Positions 9,328 through 16,641 of a DNA stretch of 64,000 nt are shown here, in pieces. Position numbers and translations under genes: made by a program. Below the pieces are notes generated by a model. The model searched no databases, was not told where the DNA came from, and saw only the letters and a program-made list of their open reading frames with translations. Every line of letters starts with the position of its first letter. The stretch's first letter is position 1. The DNA comes from Desulfocurvus vexinensis DSM 17965 (GTDB lineage Bacteria > Desulfobacterota > Desulfovibrionia > Desulfovibrionales > Desulfovibrionaceae): positions 248,001 through 312,000 of the forward strand of contig NZ_JAEX01000002.1 of NCBI RefSeq assembly GCF_000519125.1, written 5' to 3'.

Positions 9328-9366
9328 AAGCCCGGCATGGGGGGCCATGCCGGGCTTCTTCTTTGC
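9328..9366 (+). terminator. Rho-independent terminator of the pab operon
   Basis: A perfect 13-bp stem (9328-9340 with 9345-9357) and a four-G loop are followed by CTTCTTT. It lies 35 bases after the pabC stop. Confidence 0.9.
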
Positions 9367-9460
9367 TGTGCCCCGGGCGCCGGGCGGGCCGGTGACGGGA
9401 GGCCGCTGGCGCGGGAGGGTGGAGGTTTCGCGCTGCGCGGCGCCCCGGGCGCCTGGAAAG

Positions 9461-9727
9461 CTAGTCCACGCCCTGGGCGGGGCCGGGGCCGTGGGGCAGG
9501 AAGGCCACGGTGTTGCGGGCGTTGTGGTTGGCCACGGCGCAGGCTTCCACGTCGGTGTAGTAGAACTTGCCGGTGTTGATGCCCGACTCGTCGATGAAGC
9601 GCGCCATCTGGGCCATGGTCTGGTTGTGCTCCACGAAGGCGGGCGCGGCCACGAAGCAGACCGCCCAGGTGGCGGCCAGGGCCAGGACGAAGCTCGTCCA
9701 GCGGCGCAGGGTGCTTTTTTCTTCCAT
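9461..9727 (-). CDS. Small single-span membrane protein next to the permease
   Basis: An 88-residue protein with one hydrophobic helix (about residues 10-30, FVLALAATWAVCFVAAPAF) and a short polar tail with two Tyr and one Cys. I do not recognise a family. It lies 92 bases downstream of the sulfate-exporter-like permease on the same strand, so it may be an accessory subunit of that transporter. ATG 9727 is chosen because the protein from there has a normal charged N-terminus (MEEKSTLRRW). Confidence 0.65.
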   Translation of the reverse strand: MEEKSTLRRWTSFVLALAATWAVCFVAAPAFVEHNQTMAQMARFIDESGINTGKFYYTDVEACAVANHNARNTVAFLPHGPGPAQGVD

Positions 9728-9819
9728 GTTCGGGCTCCGCTGCCCGGCCCGGGGGCCGGGGGTTGCGCCCGGCAGGTGGCCGCAGCCACCCGCCGGGCGG
9801 GGATGAGGCGAGGTGAGGC

Positions 9820-11565
9820 CTAGATCTGCGCGGTGATCTCGGGGAACACCTTGTAGAACATGATGTAGGCCATGAGCAGGGTCAGGATCAGGTTGAAGGT
9901 CTGGCCGCACACGTACAGGATGAGCGGCTTGCCGCCCTTGAAGTAGTGGCGCAGCTCACGGAAGTTGGTGGCCAGGCCGATGGCGGCGAAGGACAGACAG
10001 AAGAACCAGCCGCGGAAGGAGCCGGTGAAGACGCGCAGGATACCCTGGTCGATCACCGTGAACCCGGCGTCCTCGCCCATGGAGGCGTAGATCCAGGAGA
10101 AGGCGATGGAGGCGGCCAGGAAGCCCAGCACGAACTTGGGGAAGCGGTTCCAGATTTCGCCCACGCCCACGGTGCGGCCACCCTCGCATTCCACGCGGGT
10201 GCACCAGTACACGGCCACGCCGAAGGCGGTGACGCCGATGAGCACGTTCTGGATCATCTTGATGGTTGCGGCAACGTACAGGGCCTTCTCGGAGAGGAAG
10301 GCGCCCGCAGCGGCCACGGCGCCGGTGGCGTCGATGGTGCCGCCCATCCAGGCGCCGCCCAGGATGTAGGGCATGCCCGTGGCCTTGATGAACATGGGCA
10401 TGACGATCATCATGATGGCCGTGAAGACCAGCGACAGGCCGATGGCCATGGTCAGCTCTTCCTTCTTGGCCCGGCAGGCGGCGGCGGTGGCGATGGCCGC
10501 CGAGGTGCCGCACACGGACATGTCGGCGGAGATGACGATGTTCAGGGTCTTGGAGGGGATCTTCAGCACCTTCTGGCCGAAGATGAAGGTGCAGATGAGC
10601 ACGATGGGCGTGACCACCCAGGCCACGAAGATGCCCGGCACGCCGATGGCGATGATCTTGTTGAAGAGCACCTCGGCGCCCAGCAGCACCAGGCCGGTCT
10701 TGATGAAGAACTCCACCTCGAGGGCGGGCTTGACCCACTTGGGGGTGCCGATGGTGTTGGCGATGAGCATGCCGATGAAGATGGCCCACACCGCATCGCC
10801 CACGCCGTAGTGCTTCATGGTGGACTGCTCACCCAGCAGGAAGGCCAGGGTCGCCAGGGCGAAGACCACGACGAAACCCTTGAGGAAGCCCACGGTGTCC
10901 TTGCCCATGGCCTTGATGCCAATGGAGAAGAACAGGCCCAGGCCGACCATCAGCGCCAGCAGGCTGGGGATCATGTTGTAGGCCTTGCCCTCGGTCTTGG
11001 ACTTGGCCTTGCCCTCGGCGTTGCGCGCCTTGCGCCAGGCGTCGATCTTTTCCTCGGCGGCCAGATTCAGGGCCTCGTCCTGGAAGCCGGCGCCGGCGGC
11101 CAGGGATTCGGCGGCCAGGGCCGCCTCCAGGGCGGCGGCGGCCTTCTGCTTGGCCTCCTCGTACTTGGGCATGGCCTTGGCGTTCTTGGCGTCGGCCTGC
11201 GCCTGGGTGAGCATCACGGAATCCAGGGGATTGTCGGACCAGCCCTTGGGCTTGGTCAGCCACTTGGAGAGAGCCTTGGCGTAGGGCTCGCCGCTGGCCT
11301 TGATCTTCTCCTTGGCGTCCTGGGCTTGGTACCAGGTCACGGTCTTGATGGGCGCGCGCTCGGCCTCGGCCTGCATGATGGCGTTGGACTTGTCGAAGAC
11401 CTCGCCCATGCCCGCGGGCGGGCGGGGCAGGAAGATCATGCAACCGACGATGAGCAGCAGGGCGCCGAGCCAGATGGCCCAGTAGTCTTCCTTGGTCCAC
11501 AGGTCGGACCAGGAAGCCTTGGCGTTGTCGACGACAACGTTGGCCTTTGCGGTGTTTTCAGCCAT
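9820..11565 (-). CDS. Putative sulfate exporter family permease (YeiH/UPF0324) with a large N-terminal insert
   Basis: A 581-residue membrane protein. Residues from about 198 on form a bundle of roughly ten helices typical of the YeiH/PSE family, with conserved stretches such as GLVLLGAEVLFNKI, ADMSVCGTSAAIATAAA and GGTIDATGAVAAAG. Before it come one helix (about 29-46) and some 150 soluble residues rich in Ala, Lys and Glu, likely coiled coil, which ordinary YeiH proteins (about 350 residues) lack. The substrate is unproven; export of sulfite, sulfate or sulfonates is often suggested. AGGAGG precedes ATG 11565. It diverges from an AhpD-like gene across a palindrome-containing region. Confidence 0.85.
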   Translation of the reverse strand: MAENTAKANVVVDNAKASWSDLWTKEDYWAIWLGALLLIVGCMIFLPRPPAGMGEVFDKSNAIMQAEAERAPIKTVTWYQAQDAKEKIKASGEPYAKALSKWLTKPKGWSDNPLDSVMLTQAQADAKNAKAMPKYEEAKQKAAAALEAALAAESLAAGAGFQDEALNLAAEEKIDAWRKARNAEGKAKSKTEGKAYNMIPSLLALMVGLGLFFSIGIKAMGKDTVGFLKGFVVVFALATLAFLLGEQSTMKHYGVGDAVWAIFIGMLIANTIGTPKWVKPALEVEFFIKTGLVLLGAEVLFNKIIAIGVPGIFVAWVVTPIVLICTFIFGQKVLKIPSKTLNIVISADMSVCGTSAAIATAAACRAKKEELTMAIGLSLVFTAIMMIVMPMFIKATGMPYILGGAWMGGTIDATGAVAAAGAFLSEKALYVAATIKMIQNVLIGVTAFGVAVYWCTRVECEGGRTVGVGEIWNRFPKFVLGFLAASIAFSWIYASMGEDAGFTVIDQGILRVFTGSFRGWFFCLSFAAIGLATNFRELRHYFKGGKPLILYVCGQTFNLILTLLMAYIMFYKVFPEITAQI

Positions 11566-11586
11566 GTGCGGATTCCTCCTCGGTAT

Positions 11587-11821
11587 GTGCAAACGGTGTT
11601 GAGGGTGCGGTCGCGTTCCGCAAGCGGCAGCGCCTCCGACGCGGGTGCCCGAGGGTTCGGGGGCGGCGCCGATTGCTGAACGCGCGTGTTGATGGGCCCT
11701 AGGCAAGGTTTGTGCCAGTTGGGGCAAGCGCATATCGCCCTGGTATTGCAGGATATATCTTGCGCCCCGGACCGGGCTGGTGCAAACTCGCGGTGCGTCG
11801 GTGCAAACCCGGGTTTGCACC
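11587..11821. promoter_or_regulatory. Divergent regulatory region with GTGCAAAC boxes and a perfect 22-bp palindrome
   Basis: Between the permease (minus) and the AhpD-like gene (plus), the box GTGCAAAC occurs at 11587-11594, at 11780-11787 within GGTGCAAACT, and as both arms of a perfect palindrome at 11800-11821 (arm GGTGCAAACCC). The second box and the palindrome start 21 bases apart, two helical turns, so a regulator could bind both on one face. The palindrome ends 35 bases before the AhpD-like start. The regulator is unknown. Confidence 0.65.
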
Positions 11822-11855
11822 CAGGCGCGGCAACCGCACCCCGGGAGGGCTGACC

Positions 11856-12197
11856 ATGGGCAAGCTGGAAGAGATGAACAGGCGGCGCAAGCTGGCGCAC
11901 ACCCGGCTGGTGGGCACGGGTTCCAAGGTCTATGCGGCGTTCCTGGAGATGGAACGCGCGGCCTATGCCGACGGCGCCCTGCCGCGCAAGGCCAAGGAGC
12001 TGGTGGCCGTGGGCATTTCGGTGGTCATCGACTGCGAGTCGTGCATGCAGTGGCATATCGGCCAAGCCGCCGAGGCGGGCGCAACGCGCGAGGAGGTGCT
12101 CGAGGCCGTGGAGGTGGGCATCGAGATGGGCGGCGGCCCGGCCACGGTGTCGGCGCGCTTCGCGCTGGAGGTCATGGACGCCGTGTTCGGGGCCTGA
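11856..12197 (+). CDS. Carboxymuconolactone decarboxylase/AhpD-family protein
   Basis: A 113-residue all-helical protein with the AhpD redox motif CxxCxxxH (Cys60, Cys63, His67 in DCESCMQWH). Proteins of this group act as alkyl hydroperoxidases or disulfide reductases. GGGAGG lies upstream of ATG 11856; a longer in-frame ORF from 11712 would run through the palindromic operator and is unlikely. Divergent transcription from a sulfur-oxyanion permease suggests a shared stress or sulfur signal, but this is inference. Confidence 0.88.
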   Translation: MGKLEEMNRRRKLAHTRLVGTGSKVYAAFLEMERAAYADGALPRKAKELVAVGISVVIDCESCMQWHIGQAAEAGATREEVLEAVEVGIEMGGGPATVSARFALEVMDAVFGA

Positions 12198-12247
12198 TGG
12201 CCCGCCGGGGCGTTTGACGCCGGGCGCCCGATGGGGCATGGAAGGGC

Positions 12248-13063
12248 ATGATGGACTTTTCGACCCTTTCGACCCTTTCGGCCCGTGGGGCGGCGCGCCT
12301 GCTGACGGCCCTGGCCTGCGCCGCGCTGCTGTGGGCGGCGTGGTGCCTCCCGGCGTTGGCAGGCCCCGGGGGCGTGCTGGTGGTGGCCCGGGGGGACATC
12401 CCGTCCCCGCCCCTGGAATACGAGCAGGACGGCGAGGTCCTGGGCCTGCACGCGGATCTGCTGCGCGGTGCGGCGGCCCGCCTGGGCATGACCGTGGAAT
12501 TCCATAGCGTGCCCTGGGTCCGGGCGCTGCACCTGGCGCGCGTGGGTCAGGTGGACGCCGTGAGCTTCGTGACCCGGACCCCGGAGCGCGAGGCGGACAT
12601 GCTGTTTCTGGAGGGCAACGTGCTGCATGTCGCGCGCAGCGTGCTGGTCGCCCTGCGCGGGAGCGCCGCAGCGCGGCGCTGGACGGGCGATCTGGCGGCC
12701 CTGGCCGGGCTGCGGGTGGGGCTGGTGCGCGAGGTCGCCTTCGGCGGGCCCATCGACACGGCCCCGGACCTGCGGCGGGTGGAGGTGGAAAGCACGCAGA
12801 CGCTGCCCGGGCTGCTGCTGCGCGGGAGGGTGGATCTGGCCCTGGTGAAGGAGCGGAGCTTTTTGGGCCATTTCCAGGGCGACCCGGTCCTGGAGCGGCT
12901 GGTCGTTCTTGAGCCGCCGGTGTCGCAGGAGCCGCAGTATCTGGCCTTTTCCATCGCCGCCGCCCGGGGCGGCGACCTGCCCCTGCGCTTTGCCGCCGCC
13001 TTGGCGGCGTTTCGCGCCTCGCCCCAAGGCCGGGCCCTGGCAGCCAGGGCCTTGGTGCCCTAG
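12248..13063 (+). CDS. Periplasmic solute-binding protein, SBP family 3-like
   Basis: A 271-residue protein with a signal peptide (about 1-38, ending near CLPALAG) and an SBP_bac_3-like fold: GLHADLLRGAAARLG resembles the GFDVDLA block, and a hinge and second lobe follow (LAGLRVGLVRE, GRVDLALVKERS). Such stand-alone proteins in this lineage bind small metabolites or act as sensors. No ABC permease is adjacent. A 9-base near-repeat (TTTCGACCC) occurs three times at the 5' end. Substrate unknown. Confidence 0.75.
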   Translation: MMDFSTLSTLSARGAARLLTALACAALLWAAWCLPALAGPGGVLVVARGDIPSPPLEYEQDGEVLGLHADLLRGAAARLGMTVEFHSVPWVRALHLARVGQVDAVSFVTRTPEREADMLFLEGNVLHVARSVLVALRGSAAARRWTGDLAALAGLRVGLVREVAFGGPIDTAPDLRRVEVESTQTLPGLLLRGRVDLALVKERSFLGHFQGDPVLERLVVLEPPVSQEPQYLAFSIAAARGGDLPLRFAAALAAFRASPQGRALAARALVP

Positions 13064-13251
13064 CGGAGCGTCCTGCACCGGCTCCCGGCGGCATTGCCGC
13101 AGAACATCCGCGCTTCGCGTTCGGCATGGACGCAGCAAATGCGGAGGTCTTCCGTGCCGTCAGCCGCCCCAGTGCCGGGCGGCCTGCGCACAGGCGCTGC
13201 AACGGCCCTCCGGGCGCCGGCGGGGCCGCTTTCCGGCGCATTGCAACGGCC

Positions 13252-13293
13252 AACGCCGCAGGCTGCCCGGAAACGGGCCCGGCCTGCGGCGTT
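13252..13293. terminator. Strong hairpin between convergent genes
   Basis: Twelve-base arms (13252-13263 and 13282-13293, AACGCCGCAGGC and its inverse) enclose a second small stem GCCCG-GAAA-CGGGC. The hairpin lies between the convergent ends of the binding-protein gene and prmA. It has no T tract. The rest of the 248-base gap holds two copies of GCAACGGCC (near 13198 and 13243) and no gene. Confidence 0.55.
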
Positions 13294-13311
13294 CGGCGTT
13301 GCGGCGCTCCG

Positions 13312-14172
13312 TCAGTCCACCCGCTCCCAGACCAGGGCCGTCCATTCGGCGCTGTGCTCGCGGCGCGGCGCGGGCAGGCCCAGGGCCATGTAGGCCTCGG
13401 CCACGGCGTCGGCCTGCTCGGTGAGGATGCCCGAGAGCACCAGGCAGCCCCCCGGGGCCACCCGGGCGCGCAGCTCCGGGGCCATGGTCTTGAGGGGCCC
13501 GGCCAGGATGTTGGCCAGCACGAGGCGGAAGGTGCGCCCGGGCGCCAGGGCGTCCAGGCTGCCCACGGCCAGATGCAGGCGGTCGTCCGCGCCGTTGATG
13601 GCCCGGTTCTCCACGGCGTTCTCGACGGCCAGGGGGTCGATGTCCAGCCCCACGCCGTGCATGCCCAGCAGGCAGCAGCCCAGGGCCAGGATGCCCGAGC
13701 CGGTGCCCAGGTCCAGGAAATCGTCGCCCGCGTGCAGCAGGCCGCGCTCGCGCAGCCCGGCCAGGGCGCCCAGGCACAGGGCCGTGGTGCCGTGGTGCCC
13801 GGTGCCGAAGGCCTGCTTGGGCTCGATGACGATGGGGATGCGCCCCTCGGGGGCCTGGTCCGCCAGCCAGGGCGGCAGTACGGTGAAGGTGCTCCCGGCG
13901 TGGACCGGGGTGAAGAATTCGCGCCAGGCCAGGGCCCAGTCCTGCTCCTGCACCTCGTCGCGGGTGATTTCGGCCTCGGGCCAGCGGGCGGCCAGGTCCT
14001 GGACCAGGGCCTGGGCGGCGGCGCCCTGCTCCAGGTGCAGGGTGAAGGCCGTGCGCCCGTCGGGTTGTTCCTCCTCCTGCCAGCCGCCGGGAACGTGCAG
14101 GGTCAGATGCAGGGTCAGGTCGTCCACCAGGGTCGGCGGCACCAGGGCCGTGATGCGCAGCAGGGTCTTCAT
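13312..14172 (-). CDS. prmA: Ribosomal protein L11 methyltransferase
   Basis: A 286-residue SAM-dependent methyltransferase that trimethylates ribosomal protein L11. Family markers are the N-terminal substrate domain, then FGTGHHGTTALCL, the SAM motif FLDLGTGSGILAL, and the catalytic-loop motif LANILAGPL. Length and order match PrmA. Cytoplasmic. A small Pro/Ala-rich ORF lies 78 bases upstream on the same strand. Confidence 0.92.
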   Translation of the reverse strand: MKTLLRITALVPPTLVDDLTLHLTLHVPGGWQEEEQPDGRTAFTLHLEQGAAAQALVQDLAARWPEAEITRDEVQEQDWALAWREFFTPVHAGSTFTVLPPWLADQAPEGRIPIVIEPKQAFGTGHHGTTALCLGALAGLRERGLLHAGDDFLDLGTGSGILALGCCLLGMHGVGLDIDPLAVENAVENRAINGADDRLHLAVGSLDALAPGRTFRLVLANILAGPLKTMAPELRARVAPGGCLVLSGILTEQADAVAEAYMALGLPAPRREHSAEWTALVWERVD

Positions 14173-14250
14173 GGGGCTCCGTGGGGCGAGGAAAAAGGGT
14201 CGGGGGGCAGGGCGGCCAGGGGCCGGGGCGCGCGGGGGCGCGCGGGGCGG

Positions 14251-14448
14251 TCAGACGAGGGTGTCCACCACGCTGCCGGTCATCTGTTCGGGGTAGTGCA
14301 GGGGCGGGGCCGGGCTCAGGGGCGGCGGCGCGGCGTAGGCGGGCTCCTGGCCCGCCGGGGCGGCCTGGGGGGCCGTGCCCACGGGGGCGGTGTCCGCCGC
14401 CGGGCTGGCGGGCTCCACGCTGCGGTCTTCGGTGTTCATGCTCACCAT
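14251..14448 (-). CDS. Small Pro/Ala-rich hypothetical protein
   Basis: A 65-residue ORF, rich in Pro and Ala and ending MTGSVVDTLV, between argD and prmA. I recognise no family. AGGA lies six bases before ATG 14448, and a second ATG occurs three codons in (MNTEDRS). It has no membrane segment or motif. It could be a real small protein or chance in a GC-rich gap, since a long open frame is easy to find at this GC content. Confidence 0.4.
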   Translation of the reverse strand: MVSMNTEDRSVEPASPAADTAPVGTAPQAAPAGQEPAYAAPPPLSPAPPLHYPEQMTGSVVDTLV

Positions 14449-14507
14449 GGCGGTGCGTCCTGCTCCGGGGTTCTGCCTCCCAACTAAGGGCTTTTGCCAG
14501 GGCGGTC

Positions 14508-14537
14508 AAGGGCCGCCGGGGTGCTCCGGCGGCCCTT
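14508..14537 (-). terminator. Hairpin just after argD
   Basis: A 12-bp perfect stem (AAGGGCCGCCGG with its inverse) and six-base loop lie 16 bases beyond the argD stop. It has no T tract, so termination may be weak or factor-dependent. Confidence 0.5.
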
Positions 14538-14553
14538 GGCGCGTGGCGCCCCG

Positions 14554-15753
14554 CTAGGGTCGGGCGCGCAGGATGTCTTCCAGGGCGGCGGCGAAGGCGT
14601 CCAGGTCCTCGCGGGTGATGACCAGGGGTGGCACTAGGCGCAGGGCCGTTTCCTGGGTCAGGTTGCAGATGAAGCCCCGGTCCAGCAGGGCGCGCCACAC
14701 GTCGGCGGCGGGGCGGCCCAGGTCCACGGCGAGCATCAGGCCCAGGCCGCGCACCTCGGCGATGGCCCCGGGGTTGCGCGCGGCGATGCCCGCGAACAGC
14801 TCACGGGCGTAGGCGCCCATGGCCTCGGCCCGGCCTGCCAGATCCTCGTCCAGCATGATGTCCACGACCTTGGCGGCCACGGCGCACAGCAGGGCGCCGC
14901 CGCCGAAGGTCGTGGCGTGGGTGCCGGGGGTCAGTCCGCGCGCGGCCTCGTCGGTGGCGAACATGGCGCCCATGGGCAGCCCGCCCGCCAGGGGCTTGGC
15001 CACGGTGAACACGTCGGGGGTCAGGCCGTGGTGCTGGTGGGCCCAGAAGCGGCCCGTGCGGCACATGCCGGTCTGCACCTCGTCGATCATGAACAGCACG
15101 TCGCGCTCGCGGCACAGGGCCTGCACGGCGCGCAGGTAGTCGCCGTCCAGGGGCCGCACGCCGCCCTCGCCCTGGACGACCTCCACCAGCACGGCGGCGG
15201 TCTGCGGGCCCATGGCGGCGCGCATGGCCTCCAGGTCGCCCTTGGGCACGGTGGTGAACCCGCCGGGCAACGGCTCGAAATACTGGCGGAATTTCTCCTG
15301 CCCGGTGGCGGTCACGGTGGCCAGGGTCCGGCCGTGGAAGGAGCCCGACAGGGTCAGGATCTCGTAGGCCTCGCGCCCGCGCACGGTGCGCATGAAGCGC
15401 CGGGCGAGCTTGATGGCCGCCTCGTTGGCCTCGGCGCCGGAGTTGCAGAAGAAGACCTTGCCCGCGTGGCTGGTGGCCAGCAGCCTTTCGGCCAGCTCGG
15501 ACTGCTCGCGCTGGTAGAACAGGTTGGAGACGTGGACCAGCTTGGCGTACTGGCGGGTGATGACCTCCAGCAGCTCGGGGCGGCTGTGGCCCAAGCTGCA
15601 CACGGCGATGCCCGCCACGAGGTCGAGGTAGCGTTTGCCGTCCAGGTCCCAGACGTGGCAGCCCTGGGCCCGGTCGATGGCCAGGGGATAGCGGCCATAG
15701 GTGTTGCAGATGGACTGTTCGTCCCTGGCCTTCAGGTCGTCGAAAGCGCTCAT
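14554..15753 (-). CDS. argD: Acetylornithine aminotransferase family protein
   Basis: A 399-residue class III PLP aminotransferase of arginine synthesis, converting N-acetylglutamate semialdehyde to N-acetylornithine. Signatures: FFCNSGAEANEAAIKLAR, GSFHGRTLATVTATGQEKF, VLVEVVQGEGGVRPL, FMIDEVQTGMCRTG and the PLP Lys253 in VAKPLAGGLPMG. Succinylornithine or ornithine transaminases are close relatives, but the ArgD motifs fit best. The ATG at 15753 gives the usual family N-terminus; longer upstream frames run into dut. It is 16 bases downstream of dut. Confidence 0.9.
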   Translation of the reverse strand: MSAFDDLKARDEQSICNTYGRYPLAIDRAQGCHVWDLDGKRYLDLVAGIAVCSLGHSRPELLEVITRQYAKLVHVSNLFYQREQSELAERLLATSHAGKVFFCNSGAEANEAAIKLARRFMRTVRGREAYEILTLSGSFHGRTLATVTATGQEKFRQYFEPLPGGFTTVPKGDLEAMRAAMGPQTAAVLVEVVQGEGGVRPLDGDYLRAVQALCRERDVLFMIDEVQTGMCRTGRFWAHQHHGLTPDVFTVAKPLAGGLPMGAMFATDEAARGLTPGTHATTFGGGALLCAVAAKVVDIMLDEDLAGRAEAMGAYARELFAGIAARNPGAIAEVRGLGLMLAVDLGRPAADVWRALLDRGFICNLTQETALRLVPPLVITREDLDAFAAALEDILRARP

Positions 15754-15769
15754 GAATGTCTCCGTGGCG

Positions 15770-16261
15770 TTACACGGTTCCGGTATGACCGAACCCGCCG
15801 GCGGCGCGGCTGGTGTCGGAAAGTTCCTCGGCCCGCACCAGGGCCGCCAGGTACACGGGCAGCAGCACAAGCTGCGCGATGCGCTCCCCGCGCCGGATTT
15901 GTCGTCGTTCGCCGGAGGTGTTGAGCAGCGAGACGATGATTTCGCCGCGGTAGTCGGGGTCGATGACGCCCACGCCCTGGCTGACGGTCAGCCCCTGGCG
16001 GGTGCCCAGGCCGCTGCGCGAGAACACGAAGCCCGCCACCCCGGGGGTGGTGATTTCGATGGCCATGCCCGTGGGGAAGGCGTGGCGCCCCCCGGCGGGG
16101 ATGTCCACCACGTCCTCGTCCATGCAGGCGCGCAGGTCGATGCCTGCGCTGCCCGGGGTGCCGGGGCGCGGCGGGGCGTCCTCCAGCAGGGGGCGCAGGT
16201 ATTTGACCTTGACCTCGACGGTGGGGAGCGCCGGGGCGGCGGACGGCGGGGCGGGGGGCAT
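15770..16261 (-). CDS. dut: dUTP diphosphatase
   Basis: A 163-residue trimeric dUTPase that hydrolyses dUTP to dUMP. All five motifs are visible: PGSAGIDLRA (1), SRSGLG (2), GVGVIDPDYRGEI (3), IRRGERIAQLVL (4) and the C-terminal glycine-rich arm RAAGGFGHTG (5). AGGAG lies seven bases before ATG 16261; the in-frame extension upstream is Pro-rich and not needed. It is likely co-transcribed with argD. Confidence 0.95.
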   Translation of the reverse strand: MPPAPPSAAPALPTVEVKVKYLRPLLEDAPPRPGTPGSAGIDLRACMDEDVVDIPAGGRHAFPTGMAIEITTPGVAGFVFSRSGLGTRQGLTVSQGVGVIDPDYRGEIIVSLLNTSGERRQIRRGERIAQLVLLPVYLAALVRAEELSDTSRAAGGFGHTGTV

Positions 16262-16641
16262 GGGCGGCTCCTGGCTGCGGTGCGGGGCATGGCCCGGGGC
16301 CCCGGGGAGGGGCGCCGGGCGGTCGGATTGCAGTAGCCCCATTGCCCGGCGAAGTCAAAGCCCGGGCGGGCCCCCGGGCCGGGGGAGCGCGCTGCGTTCT
16401 TGTCCAGAATAACCCCGGCCCCAAGCCGCTCCGGGCCCGGGGGCGCGGGCGGGCGGTGCCGTCGGCCTTGCCTTTTCCGCCCCGGGTTGGCAGATAGGGA
16501 GAACGGCGAATCGAACCGGCAACCGGACCCGCCGCGGCAGAGCGCCGCGCCGCGCGTCCGGGCGCCCCCCGCGCTTCCCGCGCCGCGTGCGCCCGGGCGC
16601 CGCGCACCATGACGATGACCCCCCTCGGGGAGGAGCCTTCC
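16262..16641. other. 380-base gap between dut and glgP
   Basis: Divergent promoter region for dut (minus) and the phosphorylase (plus). It is GC-rich with one less GC-rich patch around 16395-16415. I see no convincing promoter hexamers, repeats or small gene. Confidence 0.5.
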
